This document shows positions 1 to 7,391 of a DNA stretch of 64,000 nucleotides, piece by piece; the first letter of the stretch is position 1; each line of letters opens with the position of its first letter. The position numbers and the translations under genes are program-made. The notes below the pieces were generated by a model, which was given only the letters and a program-made list of their open reading frames with translations, was not told the origin of the DNA and did not search any database. The DNA is from Pseudomonas triticicola (lineage in GTDB: Bacteria > Pseudomonadota > Gammaproteobacteria > Pseudomonadales > Pseudomonadaceae), in contig NZ_JAHSTX010000001.1 in the NCBI RefSeq assembly GCF_019145375.1, positions 496,001 to 560,000 of the forward strand. Reading direction: 5' to 3'.

Positions 1-413
1 GCCATGTCGCTGAAGCTGTCGATCAGGTGCATCTGCACATCCAGTCCCGGATACAGCAGGAGAAAATCGGCAATCACCGGCGCCAGATGCCGCCGCCCGA
101 AGGCTGCTGGCGCATCGATGCGGATCAGGCCTTCCGGTGCGCTGCTCAATGACACCGCTTCGGCACGCGCCAGTTGCAACTCGGCGATGATCCGTCGCGC
201 CCGCTCGGCAAAGGCCAGGCCGGCCGAAGTCGGCAGCACGGCATGGGTGCTACGCACGAACAGCTGACTGCCGACGGCACTTTCCAGGCTATCGATGCGC
301 CGCGCCACGGCGGATGGTGTCAGCGGATGACGGCGCGAAGCGGCAGAAAAGCTGCCACTCTCCAGCACATCGAGAAACAGGCCGAGCTGATCGGTCAATT
401 GGTTGGGATTCAT
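1..413 (-). CDS. LysR-family transcriptional regulator (N-terminal part, cut by window edge)
   Basis: The reading frame opens at an ATG (reverse strand, 411-413) and runs off the left edge without a stop, so about 137 N-terminal residues are present. They start MNPNQLTDQLGLFLDVLESG and hold a typical LysR winged helix-turn-helix (SFSAASRRHPLTPSAVARRI), followed by the start of the effector domain (EGLIRIDAPAAFGRRHLAPV). LysR proteins bind upstream of divergently placed targets. Here the neighbour is the TauE/SafE exporter, whose start lies about 110 bp away in the opposite direction, so that gene is a possible target (inference). The ligand cannot be told from this fragment. Confidence 0.85.
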   Translation of the reverse strand, partial: MNPNQLTDQLGLFLDVLESGSFSAASRRHPLTPSAVARRIDSLESAVGSQLFVRSTHAVLPTSAGLAFAERARRIIAELQLARAEAVSLSSAPEGLIRIDAPAAFGRRHLAPVIADFLLLYPGLDVQMHLIDSFSDM

Positions 414-521
414 GGAAACCACGGTTGTGCAAAATCGGCATAGCCATTGTGCGTTGCTATGCGTTTCCCCGCTAGGCGTGAGTGCGTAGCATTGGCCGCC
501 TGTCGTTAGAGGATTACCGTT

Positions 522-1271
522 GTGATGGATTTTCTGTTGTACCTGCTGTTCGGCGCCGCCCTGGGCACATTGGGTGGGATCTTTGGCATTGGCGGTGGCT
601 TGATTGCGATTCCGTTGCTTGGCGTGTGGTTTGGGCTTGATCAGCAGATCGCCCAGGGCACGGCGCTGGTGATGGTGGTACCGAACGTGATGCTGGCGCT
701 GTGGCGTTATCACCAGCGCAATCGCATCGAATTGCGCCATGCGCTGCCGCTGGCAGTGATGGGTTTCTGCTTTGCCTGGCTTGGCTCGATCTGGGCGGTG
801 GGCATCGATGCGCAGACCATGCGCATCGGCTTTGTCGCCTTTCTGGTGGCGCTGTCGGCTTACAACCTGTTGAAAATGTTCGGTCCGCGCCCAGCGCCGA
901 CTGCCGAGATGCGCCATTCCTGGCCGTGGTTGGGCGTGCTCGGCGCCGCCTCGGGGACCATGGGCGGTCTGTTCGGCGTCGGCGGCGCGGTGGTGGCGAC
1001 GCCGGTGCTGACCAGCCTGTTCGGCACCAGCCAAGTGGTTGCTCAAGGATTGTCGCTGGCGCTGGCCCTGCCGAGTACCGGCGTGACGCTGGTGACTTAT
1101 GCGGTACACCACGAAGTCGATTGGACGATCGGCTTGCCTCTGGCCGTCGGCGGTCTGCTCAGCATCAGTTGGGGCGTGAAGGTTGCCCACGCCATGCCGG
1201 AAAAACTCCTGCGTGGGCTGTTTTGCGGCTTCCTCGTGCTGTGTGCGGTGATGCTCGCGTTTAAAGTTTGA
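522..1271 (+). CDS. TauE/SafE family sulfite/anion exporter, membrane protein
   Basis: A 249-residue, very hydrophobic protein with about eight membrane segments and the two half-repeats typical of TauE/SafE (old DUF81): GTLGGIFGIGGGLIAIP near residue 16 and SGTMGGLFGVGGAVVATP near residue 145. Family members move sulfite, sulfoacetate or related small organic anions across the inner membrane; the substrate is not readable from sequence. The start may be GTG at 522 or ATG at 525. It is divergent from the edge LysR gene and overlaps the 3' end of the convergent LysR gene by 11 bp. Confidence 0.85.
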   Translation: MMDFLLYLLFGAALGTLGGIFGIGGGLIAIPLLGVWFGLDQQIAQGTALVMVVPNVMLALWRYHQRNRIELRHALPLAVMGFCFAWLGSIWAVGIDAQTMRIGFVAFLVALSAYNLLKMFGPRPAPTAEMRHSWPWLGVLGAASGTMGGLFGVGGAVVATPVLTSLFGTSQVVAQGLSLALALPSTGVTLVTYAVHHEVDWTIGLPLAVGGLLSISWGVKVAHAMPEKLLRGLFCGFLVLCAVMLAFKV

Positions 1272-2142
1272 AGCCCTCGACAATGTGTTCGGCCAGGCAC
1301 TCGGTGATCGGCGACGGGTTGTTCAGATTGCGGATCAGCATGATGCTCGCCTCGGGCAGCAGCGGCAGGTCTTCGGCGGCGCCAAGGATGCGCATGTCCG
1401 GGGTGATCAGACTCTCCAGTTGCGCGGTGATCGCCAGCCCCGCGCTGACTACCGCCATCAGCGCCGACAGGCTGCTGCTGTTGTAGGCGATGCGGTAATC
1501 GCGGCCCATCGCGTCCAGCGCATTGCACGCCCACAGGCGGCAGAAACAATCACTGTTGAACATCGCCAAGGGCAGCGGCGTCTGTTCGTGGGCGCTGAAG
1601 TTCTGCGCCTCGGCCCAGACAAAGCGCTCCTTGCGCAGCAACTGGCCGATCTCGTTGCCCGGCTCACGGGTGACGATCGACAAGTCCAGATCGGTGCGTT
1701 GCAGCAACTGTTTGCTTGACTCGCAATGCACCTCGATCTGGATCAGCGGATAGAACTGCGCGAACCGCGACAGAATCCCCGGCAGAAAACGCATCACGTA
1801 ATCATCCGGCGTACCGATGCGCACGGTGCCGACCATGTGCGGCTCGCGCAGGGTGTTGAACACCTCACTGTGCAGTTTGAGGATGCGCCGCGCGTAACCG
1901 AGCAGCACCTGCCCTTCAGCCGTCAAGCGCACCTGACGGCCATCGCGCTCGAACAGCTGGCGCTGCAACACGTCTTCTTCCAGGCGTTTCATCTGCATGC
2001 TCACCGCCGACTGGGTGCGGTTGACCATCTCGCCGGCACGGGTGAAACCGCCCTGATCGGCAATCGCGACAAAGGTGCGCAGGACATCGGTATCGATACT
2101 GGGGTAGGCGGACAATTGATGAATCTCCGTGATGCATGCCAT
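1261..2142 (-). CDS. LysR-family transcriptional regulator
   Basis: A 293-residue LysR regulator counted from the ATG at 2142 (MACITEIHQLSAYPSIDTDV). An in-frame start at 2208 would add 22 residues lacking family similarity. The HTH reads LRTFVAIADQGGFTRAGEM...TQSAVSMQMKRLEE, followed by a substrate-binding-type effector domain beginning MVGTVRIGTPDDYVMRFLP. It is convergent and overlapping with the TauE gene and divergent from the small DUF1127 gene, with about 70 bp between the starts that could hold a shared control region. The target is unknown. Confidence 0.88.
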   Translation of the reverse strand: MACITEIHQLSAYPSIDTDVLRTFVAIADQGGFTRAGEMVNRTQSAVSMQMKRLEEDVLQRQLFERDGRQVRLTAEGQVLLGYARRILKLHSEVFNTLREPHMVGTVRIGTPDDYVMRFLPGILSRFAQFYPLIQIEVHCESSKQLLQRTDLDLSIVTREPGNEIGQLLRKERFVWAEAQNFSAHEQTPLPLAMFNSDCFCRLWACNALDAMGRDYRIAYNSSSLSALMAVVSAGLAITAQLESLITPDMRILGAAEDLPLLPEASIMLIRNLNNPSPITECLAEHIVEGFKL

Positions 2143-2212
2143 CAGAAACATTCGTTGGATTGATCTTAGCGCCGGCGCGAGACTTGAGCCATCCACAAAA
2201 GGAGGCAAGGCG

Positions 2213-2434
2213 ATGAAAGGTCAAAGAGAGTATGCAAGCGAAGAACAGCTGTCCGGCCATGGCCATATCGTGTCCGATCTGCTGCACAAATTCAGCCGTT
2301 GGTATGAGCTGCATCGTGAACGGGAAATGCTCGCCGGTCTGAGCGATGAGGCGCTGAAGGACATCGGCATCAGCCGCGCCGATGTCGAACACGAAACCGT
2401 GCGGCCGTTCTGGGACGACCCGATGCATAAATGA
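2213..2434 (+). CDS. DUF1127 domain-containing small protein
   Basis: A 73-residue basic protein. The start at 2213 is fixed by a very strong Shine-Dalgarno (AAAGGAGG, about 2200). The middle matches the DUF1127 pattern: FSRWYELHREREMLAGLSDEALKDIGISRADVE, i.e. arginine-rich with the LSDxxLxDIGISRxD ending. DUF1127 proteins in proteobacteria are small, and some have been linked to RNA turnover and phosphate or carbon metabolism; no function can be given for this one. It is divergent from the LysR gene to its left. Confidence 0.85.
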   Translation: MKGQREYASEEQLSGHGHIVSDLLHKFSRWYELHREREMLAGLSDEALKDIGISRADVEHETVRPFWDDPMHK

Positions 2435-2498
2435 TGAGGCTATCGCTACACAAACCCCTTTCAGGTGAGGTAGGTTGCGAGCAGACATGGAGGAATAA

Positions 2499-3725
2499 AT
2501 GCCCGCGACAGTGTCCTTTTCCCTCAAACAGGCGCGACGTCTGGCGCTGGCTGCCCAAGGGTTCAACGGGCGCCAGCCGCCGACCGTCAATGCCAGTCAT
2601 CTCAACCGGCTGATCGTACGGCTGGGCCTGCTGCAAATCGATTCCGTCAATGCCGTGGTGCGCTCGCACTACCTGCCGCTGTTTTCCCGTCTCGGTTCCT
2701 ATACATCTGACTTGCTCGACCAGGCTGCCTGGAGTTCGGGGCGGCGGCGCACGCTGTTCGAATACTGGGGCCATGAAGCGTCGCTGTTGCCGCTGTCGAT
2801 GTACCCGTTGCTGGGCTGGCGTATGCAACGCGCCAAGCGTGGCGAAGACATCTATCAGCAATTGGCGAGGTTTGGTCGCGAACAACAGGAAACCATTCGC
2901 CGCGTGCTGACTGCGGTTGAGGAGCGGGGCGCGCTGGGTGCCGGCAGTCTGTCGACCCGCGAAGACAAGGCCGGGCCATGGTGGGACTGGAGTGCCGAGA
3001 AACATGCGCTGGAATGGTTGTTCGCCGCCGGTGAGGTCACAGTGGCGGGGCGACGCGGTTTCGAGCGCTTGTACGATTTGCCCGAGCGGGTGATTTCTGC
3101 TGCGATCCTGCAACAGCCCACGCCGGATGAGGCCGAGGCGCAACGCGGTTTGCTGTTGCATGCGGCGCAAGCATTGGGCGTTGGTACGGAAAAAGACCTG
3201 CGTGATTACTTTCGCCTGAGCCCTGCGGATGCTCGGCCGCGTCTGGCTGAGTTGGTTGAAGCTGGTCAATTGCAGATGTGTGAAGTCGCCGACTGGCGGC
3301 AGATCGCCTATTGCCTGCCGGAGCCCAAAGTGCCGCGCAAGGTCATTGCCAGTGCGCTGCTGTCGCCGTTCGATTCGCTGATCTGGGAGCGCAGCCGCAC
3401 CGAGCGTTTGTTCGATTTCCGCTATCGCCTGGAAATCTACACACCGCAGCCCAAGCGGGTTTACGGCTATTACGTGCTGCCGTTTTTGCACAACGAGCGG
3501 ATCGCCGCGCGGGTTGATCTGCGCGCCGAACGGGCGGCAGGGCAGTTGGCGGTGCATGCGGTGCACGAGGAAGAACCGGGGCTTGACGAGGAGGGCATGC
3601 TGGCGCTGGCGCTGAATTTGCGGCGGATGGCGCAGTGGTTGGGGTTGGCGCGGGTGGAGTTGAATTGTCAGCGCGAGAGTGCGTGGCGGTTGAGGGTGGC
3701 ATTGGCGCGGATTGAGGTTGCCTGA
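2499..3725 (+). CDS. YcaQ-like winged-helix DNA glycosylase (HTH_42 family)
   Basis: A 408-residue protein of the HTH_42 family (tandem winged helices; AlkZ/YcaQ). YcaQ of E. coli is a DNA glycosylase that unhooks interstrand crosslinks. The family signature LGLLQIDSVNAVVRSHYLPL is at residues 43-62 and contains Gln-Ile-Asp, the Q-x-D catalytic motif of the YcaQ branch rather than the Q-x-Q of AlkZ. A second signature lies near LLSPFDSLIWERSRTERLFD. The start ATG has a good ribosome-binding site (GGAGG, 2489-2493). It stands alone, followed by a REP pair. A role in repair of alkylated or crosslinked DNA is inferred from the family. Confidence 0.83.
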   Translation: MPATVSFSLKQARRLALAAQGFNGRQPPTVNASHLNRLIVRLGLLQIDSVNAVVRSHYLPLFSRLGSYTSDLLDQAAWSSGRRRTLFEYWGHEASLLPLSMYPLLGWRMQRAKRGEDIYQQLARFGREQQETIRRVLTAVEERGALGAGSLSTREDKAGPWWDWSAEKHALEWLFAAGEVTVAGRRGFERLYDLPERVISAAILQQPTPDEAEAQRGLLLHAAQALGVGTEKDLRDYFRLSPADARPRLAELVEAGQLQMCEVADWRQIAYCLPEPKVPRKVIASALLSPFDSLIWERSRTERLFDFRYRLEIYTPQPKRVYGYYVLPFLHNERIAARVDLRAERAAGQLAVHAVHEEEPGLDEEGMLALALNLRRMAQWLGLARVELNCQRESAWRLRVALARIEVA

Positions 3726-3734
3726 GCCGGCCCT

Positions 3735-3799
3735 TTCGCGAGCAGGCTCGCTCCCACAGGGAAACGCATTGCAAATGTGGGAGCGAGCCTGCTCGCGAA
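3735..3799. repeat. REP-like inverted pair (hairpin) between YcaQ-like gene and DAHP synthase
   Basis: Two 24-bp copies of the local REP-like element in inverted orientation (3735-3758 and 3776-3799), perfectly complementary, with a 17-bp spacer. The core is GTGGGAGCGAGCCTGCTCGC. It sits between the stops of two convergent genes and could also act as a bidirectional transcription barrier. Confidence 0.9.
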
Positions 3800-3814
3800 G
3801 GGAGGCGACACGGT

Positions 3815-5161
3815 CTAGCGCCGAACTTGCTTCAGGGTTTCGGCAATCAAAAACGCCAATTCCAGCGACTGGTCAGCATTCATCCGTGGATCGCAGTGGG
3901 TGTGATAACGGTCGGACAAGCCGTCCTCGGTAATCGGTCGGGCGCCGCCGATGCACTCGGTGACGTTCTGTCCGGTCATCTCGATATGAATGCCGCCGGC
4001 ATAACTGCCTTCCGCTTCGTGCACCTGGAAGAACTGCTTCACCTCGCCAAGGATCTGCGCAAAATCGCGGGTCTTGTAGCCGCTGCTGGCCTTGATGGTG
4101 TTGCCGTGCATCGGATCGGAGCTCCACAGCACCTGCTTGCCTTCGCGCTGGACCGCGCGGATCAGTGCCGGCAGATGATCGCCGACCTTGTTCGCACCCA
4201 TCCGCGCGATCAGGTTCAAGCGGCCCGGATCGTTGTCCGGGTTGAGCACGTCGATCAGGCGGATCAGGTCATCAGGATTCATGCTCGGTCCGACCTTGAC
4301 GCCGATCGGGTTGTTCACCCCGCGCAGGAACTCGACGTGCGCGCCGTCGAGCTGGCGGGTGCGGTCGCCGATCCACAGCATGTGCGCCGAGCAATCGTAG
4401 TAATCGTTGGTCAGGCTGTCGCGGCGGACGAAGGCTTCTTCGTAATTCAGCAGCAACGCTTCGTGGGCTGTGAAGAAACTGGTTTCGCGCAGTTGCGGCG
4501 AGCTGTCCATGCCGCAGGCGCGCATGAACGCGAGGGTTTCATCGATGCGGTCGGCGAGGTGGCTGTACTTCTCGGCCAGCGCCGAGTTGGCGATGAAATC
4601 CAGGTTCCACTTGTGCACTTGGTGCAGGTCGGCAAAACCGCCCTGGGCGAAAGCGCGCAACAGGTTCAAGGTTGCTGTGGACTGATGATAGGACTGCAGC
4701 AAACGCTCCGGATCGGGCACGCGGCTCTTTTCGTCGAAGCCGATGCCGTTGACGATGTCGCCACGGTAGGCCGGCAGGGTTACGCCGCCGATGGTTTCGT
4801 CGTTGGCCGAACGCGGTTTGGCGAACTGGCCGGCCATGCGCCCGACCTTGACCACCGGGCAGCCAGCGGCGAAGGTCATGACGATTGCCATTTGCAGCAA
4901 CACTTTGAAGGTGTCGCGGATCTTCGCGGCGGAGAATTCGGCGAAGCTTTCCGCGCAATCGCCGCCCTGCAACAGAAACGCGCGGCCCTGAGTGACTTCG
5001 GCAAACTGCCGGCGCAGCTCGCGCGCTTCGCCGGCGAACACCAGCGGCGGATAGCTGGCCAGGGTTTGCTCGACCTGGCGCAGATGCGCGGCGTCGGGGT
5101 ATTGCGGTTGTTGCTGGATCGGCAGGGCGCGCCAGCTGTCAGGGCTCCACGGTTGGCTCAT
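3815..5161 (-). CDS. Class II 3-deoxy-7-phosphoheptulonate (DAHP) synthase
   Basis: A 448-residue plant/microbial class II DAHP synthase, which condenses phosphoenolpyruvate and erythrose 4-phosphate in the first step of the shikimate pathway. Signature stretches include [52 protein letters not shown] and [15 protein letters not shown]; the Cys of GGDC, His of DPMHGN and Glu of HIEMTG are metal or substrate residues in the family. Length is normal. The start ATG at 5161 follows a less likely in-frame GTG at 5164. It resembles the class II enzyme found next to the deaD region in P. aeruginosa. It could supply secondary metabolism as well as aromatic amino acids (inference). Confidence 0.93.
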   Translation of the reverse strand: MSQPWSPDSWRALPIQQQPQYPDAAHLRQVEQTLASYPPLVFAGEARELRRQFAEVTQGRAFLLQGGDCAESFAEFSAAKIRDTFKVLLQMAIVMTFAAGCPVVKVGRMAGQFAKPRSANDETIGGVTLPAYRGDIVNGIGFDEKSRVPDPERLLQSYHQSTATLNLLRAFAQGGFADLHQVHKWNLDFIANSALAEKYSHLADRIDETLAFMRACGMDSSPQLRETSFFTAHEALLLNYEEAFVRRDSLTNDYYDCSAHMLWIGDRTRQLDGAHVEFLRGVNNPIGVKVGPSMNPDDLIRLIDVLNPDNDPGRLNLIARMGANKVGDHLPALIRAVQREGKQVLWSSDPMHGNTIKASSGYKTRDFAQILGEVKQFFQVHEAEGSYAGGIHIEMTGQNVTECIGGARPITEDGLSDRYHTHCDPRMNADQSLELAFLIAETLKQVRR

Positions 5162-5312
5162 CACGGTCTCGAAGTTCGTACGCAGGGAAGCGCCATGTTA
5201 GCAGCAATTAGTGCGTGACCTGTTCCCGCCCCATCGCCGACAATCGCCGCTTTGCCACGGCCCCACAGCGGTGCCATCGCGTCACCGCGCCCGGTGACCA
5301 TCAGGAGACGAA

Positions 5313-6068
5313 ATGACTGAGGAGCGCGTCGAGCATCTGCTCGCCGAAGTACAGGATGAGTTCGGCGTGATTCGCGTGCTGGAAGTGGCCGATTACCGCT
5401 TTCTCGAGTTCGGCGATGCGATCGAGCAGAGCTGCGTGTTCACCGCCGACCCGAGCTGGCTGGAGTACGACTACACCCGCGCGATGCTGATCGGCGCGCT
5501 GTGCCACGAGCAGCCGGAGAGCGCGCTGTTTCTCGGTTTGGGCGCGGGCACGCTGACCCAGGCATGCCTGAAGTTTCTGCCGCTGGAAGACGTCGAAGCC
5601 ATCGAACTGCGCCCGGACGTGCCGCGCCTGGCCATTGAATACCTCGGCCTGGATGACGATCCGCGTTTGTACATCCGCGTCGGCGATGCGCTGGAATTGC
5701 TGCCGACTGCCGAGCCGGCGGATCTGATTTTCGTCGACCTCTATACCGATGTCGGTCCCGGTGTCGGGCATCTGGCCTGGAGTTTTCTCGGCGATTGTCA
5801 GAAGCGCCTGAATCCGGGCGGCTGGCTGGTGATCAACCAGTGGGCCACCGACGATGGCAAACCGCTGGGCGCGGCGTTGTTGCGCGGGCTCTATCACCGG
5901 CATTACTGGGAATTGCCGGTGAAGGAGGGCAACGTGATTCTGATTGTCCCGGCGGATCTCGATCAGGCGCTGGACATGCAGGCGCTGAACCAACGGGCCG
6001 AAGCGCTGGCGCCGCAGCTGGGTTATTCGTTGCAGTCGTTGATCAACGCGATTCGCCCGGCGACCTGA
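5313..6068 (+). CDS. Spermidine-synthase-like class I SAM-dependent methyltransferase fold protein
   Basis: A 251-residue cytosolic protein with the Rossmann core of spermidine synthases and methyltransferases: SALFLGLGAGTLTQ (motif I), VEAIELRPDVPRLA (acidic loop), YIRVGDALELL and DLIFVDLYTDVGPG. Genes of this type are often named speE-like, but the polyamine-binding N-terminal domain is short, so the substrate is uncertain. The start ATG has AGGAGA about 7 bases upstream. It is divergent from the DAHP synthase gene (about 150 bp between starts) and ends before a REP pair. Confidence 0.75.
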   Translation: MTEERVEHLLAEVQDEFGVIRVLEVADYRFLEFGDAIEQSCVFTADPSWLEYDYTRAMLIGALCHEQPESALFLGLGAGTLTQACLKFLPLEDVEAIELRPDVPRLAIEYLGLDDDPRLYIRVGDALELLPTAEPADLIFVDLYTDVGPGVGHLAWSFLGDCQKRLNPGGWLVINQWATDDGKPLGAALLRGLYHRHYWELPVKEGNVILIVPADLDQALDMQALNQRAEALAPQLGYSLQSLINAIRPAT

Positions 6069-6086
6069 GCCGGCAGTACCGCCCCC

Positions 6087-6152
6087 TTCGCGAGCAGGCT
6101 CGCTCCCACATTTGAAATGCGTTCGACCTGTGGGAGCGAGCCTGCTCGCGAA
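6087..6152. repeat. REP-like inverted pair after the spermidine-synthase-like gene
   Basis: Two inverted 24-bp copies (6087-6110 and 6129-6152) of the same element as at 3735, with an 18-bp spacer, lying between two convergent stops. Confidence 0.9.
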
Positions 6153-6177
6153 GAGGCCCTGACAGGCAGCAGATTCT

Positions 6178-6969
6178 TCACACCCCTTTGAAGATCCCGG
6201 GCCGCCGCTCCACCAACGATCGCACTCCCTCCCGGGCATCTTCAGTGGCGAGCAACTTCTTCACCAGCGCCGGTAATGCCTGCGCCGCCGCTGTCTCCCC
6301 CTCATAACGCGCCTGTCTCGCTGACATCAAGGTCGCCTGCACGCCCAGCGGTGCCTGCCGGGCAATCCGTTCGGCTAGCTCAATCGCCCTTGGCAGCAAA
6401 TCCTCACTGGCCATCACTTCCTGCACCAAGCCCAGATGCAAGGCATCGTGGGCATCAAATTCATCGCCGGTGAGCAACCAGCGCATCGCGTTGCCCCAGC
6501 CGGCGATCTGCTGGAAACGCAAAGTCGCGCCGCCAAACGGAAAGATCCCACGCTGTACTTCCATCTGCGCGAAGCGAGTGTTGCTCGCGCACAGGTTGAT
6601 GTCCGCCGCCAGCATCAGCTCGATGCCGATGGTCAGGCAGTAACCCTGCGCGGCGACGATGACCGGTTTGCTCACCCGTGGGCCGACGAAAACGCCCCAG
6701 GGATCGCAGCCGCCGCTCGGAACCTGCCAACCTTCGGCCAGCGCCGCGCTGGCATTGACCAGATCGAGCCCGGCGGTGAAGTGTTCGCCATGGCCGAACA
6801 CCACGGCGACCCGCGCTTCGCGGTCGGCTTCGAATTCGCCGTAGGCCAGGCTCAGATCGTTGAGCAGGTCGATATCGAAAGCGTTGCGCTTGGCCGCCCG
6901 ATCGAGGCCGATCAAGTGCACATGACCACGACGTTCTCGGCTGACGCGGCCTGCGCAGGGCTGATTCAT
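6178..6969 (-). CDS. Crotonase / enoyl-CoA hydratase family protein
   Basis: A 263-residue crotonase-fold protein, start ATG at 6969 with TGAGGA upstream (a longer frame to 7041 lacks family similarity). Features: oxyanion-hole region VVFGHGEHFTAGLDL, second-half motif AAQGYCLTIGIELMLAADINLCA, and C-terminal KKLLATEDAREGVRSLVERRPGIFKGV. Family members hydrate, isomerise or hydrolyse acyl-CoA thioesters. The Glu pair of classical enoyl-CoA hydratases is not evident, so the reaction is open. It is the counterpart of the crotonase gene beside deaD in P. aeruginosa and diverges from deaD. Confidence 0.85.
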   Translation of the reverse strand: MNQPCAGRVSRERRGHVHLIGLDRAAKRNAFDIDLLNDLSLAYGEFEADREARVAVVFGHGEHFTAGLDLVNASAALAEGWQVPSGGCDPWGVFVGPRVSKPVIVAAQGYCLTIGIELMLAADINLCASNTRFAQMEVQRGIFPFGGATLRFQQIAGWGNAMRWLLTGDEFDAHDALHLGLVQEVMASEDLLPRAIELAERIARQAPLGVQATLMSARQARYEGETAAAQALPALVKKLLATEDAREGVRSLVERRPGIFKGV

Positions 6970-7163
6970 GGCTAAATCCTCAAGCGGGAAGGGCGGGTGC
7001 GCGGCGCTTTGCCGCAGGTCGGTGAACCGTTTAAGCGTCATCGCCCGCAGGGCCGGGCCTTTGCAAAATAGACCGTTGCGCGATTATCCGCAAAACCCCG
7101 TTACACGGCGGTGACACACGGATAAGGGCGACAAAAAAAGCTCCCTTTTCAGGCGAAATCCGG

Positions 7164-7169
7164 TATAGT
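7164..7169 (+). promoter_or_regulatory. Probable sigma-70 -10 box of deaD
   Basis: TATAGT preceded by CCGG and followed by GC-rich sequence. It is the best -10 element in the 419-bp gap before deaD; no convincing -35 is seen at the proper distance. Transcription would start near 7176, giving a leader of about 210 nt. Confidence 0.45.
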
Positions 7170-7175
7170 GCGCGC

Positions 7176-7391
7176 CGGCCTTTAACCGGGCCGCGTTTAG
7201 GTAGCGCATTTCCCGAAGTCAGCTTCGGCTGCACGTCCGCATTGCGGGCTCTTCCTTGACGATTCATCTTCATTCATTCGTTTTCGCAAATCCCCGCCGA
7301 CAAAGCTGCCAGGGCGACTCTTGAGTCTCAACACGGCATGCGCAGCTTTGGAGCATGGGTCTTTGCGGATGCACTTAGAGGCAGACCCATG
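7176..7391 (+). promoter_or_regulatory. Long structured 5' leader of deaD with start codon inside a stem
   Basis: The leader is rich in inverted repeats. CCGAAG (7213-7218) pairs with CTTCGG (7223-7228). CCGC (7237-7240) pairs with GCGG (7244-7247). CAAAGCTGC (7301-7309) pairs perfectly with GCAGCTTTG (7342-7350) and encloses a GACT-CTTG-AGTC hairpin. CATGGGTCT (7354-7362) pairs perfectly with AGACCCATG (7383-7391), which includes the deaD ATG; the AGAGG ribosome-binding site (7377-7381) lies in its loop. Cold-shock helicase mRNAs such as E. coli csdA are known for long leaders; control of translation by this structure is inference. Confidence 0.6.

Noticed and set aside
3827..5218. A 463-codon reading frame antisense to the DAHP synthase
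   Set aside because: Shadow frame with no recognisable protein features.
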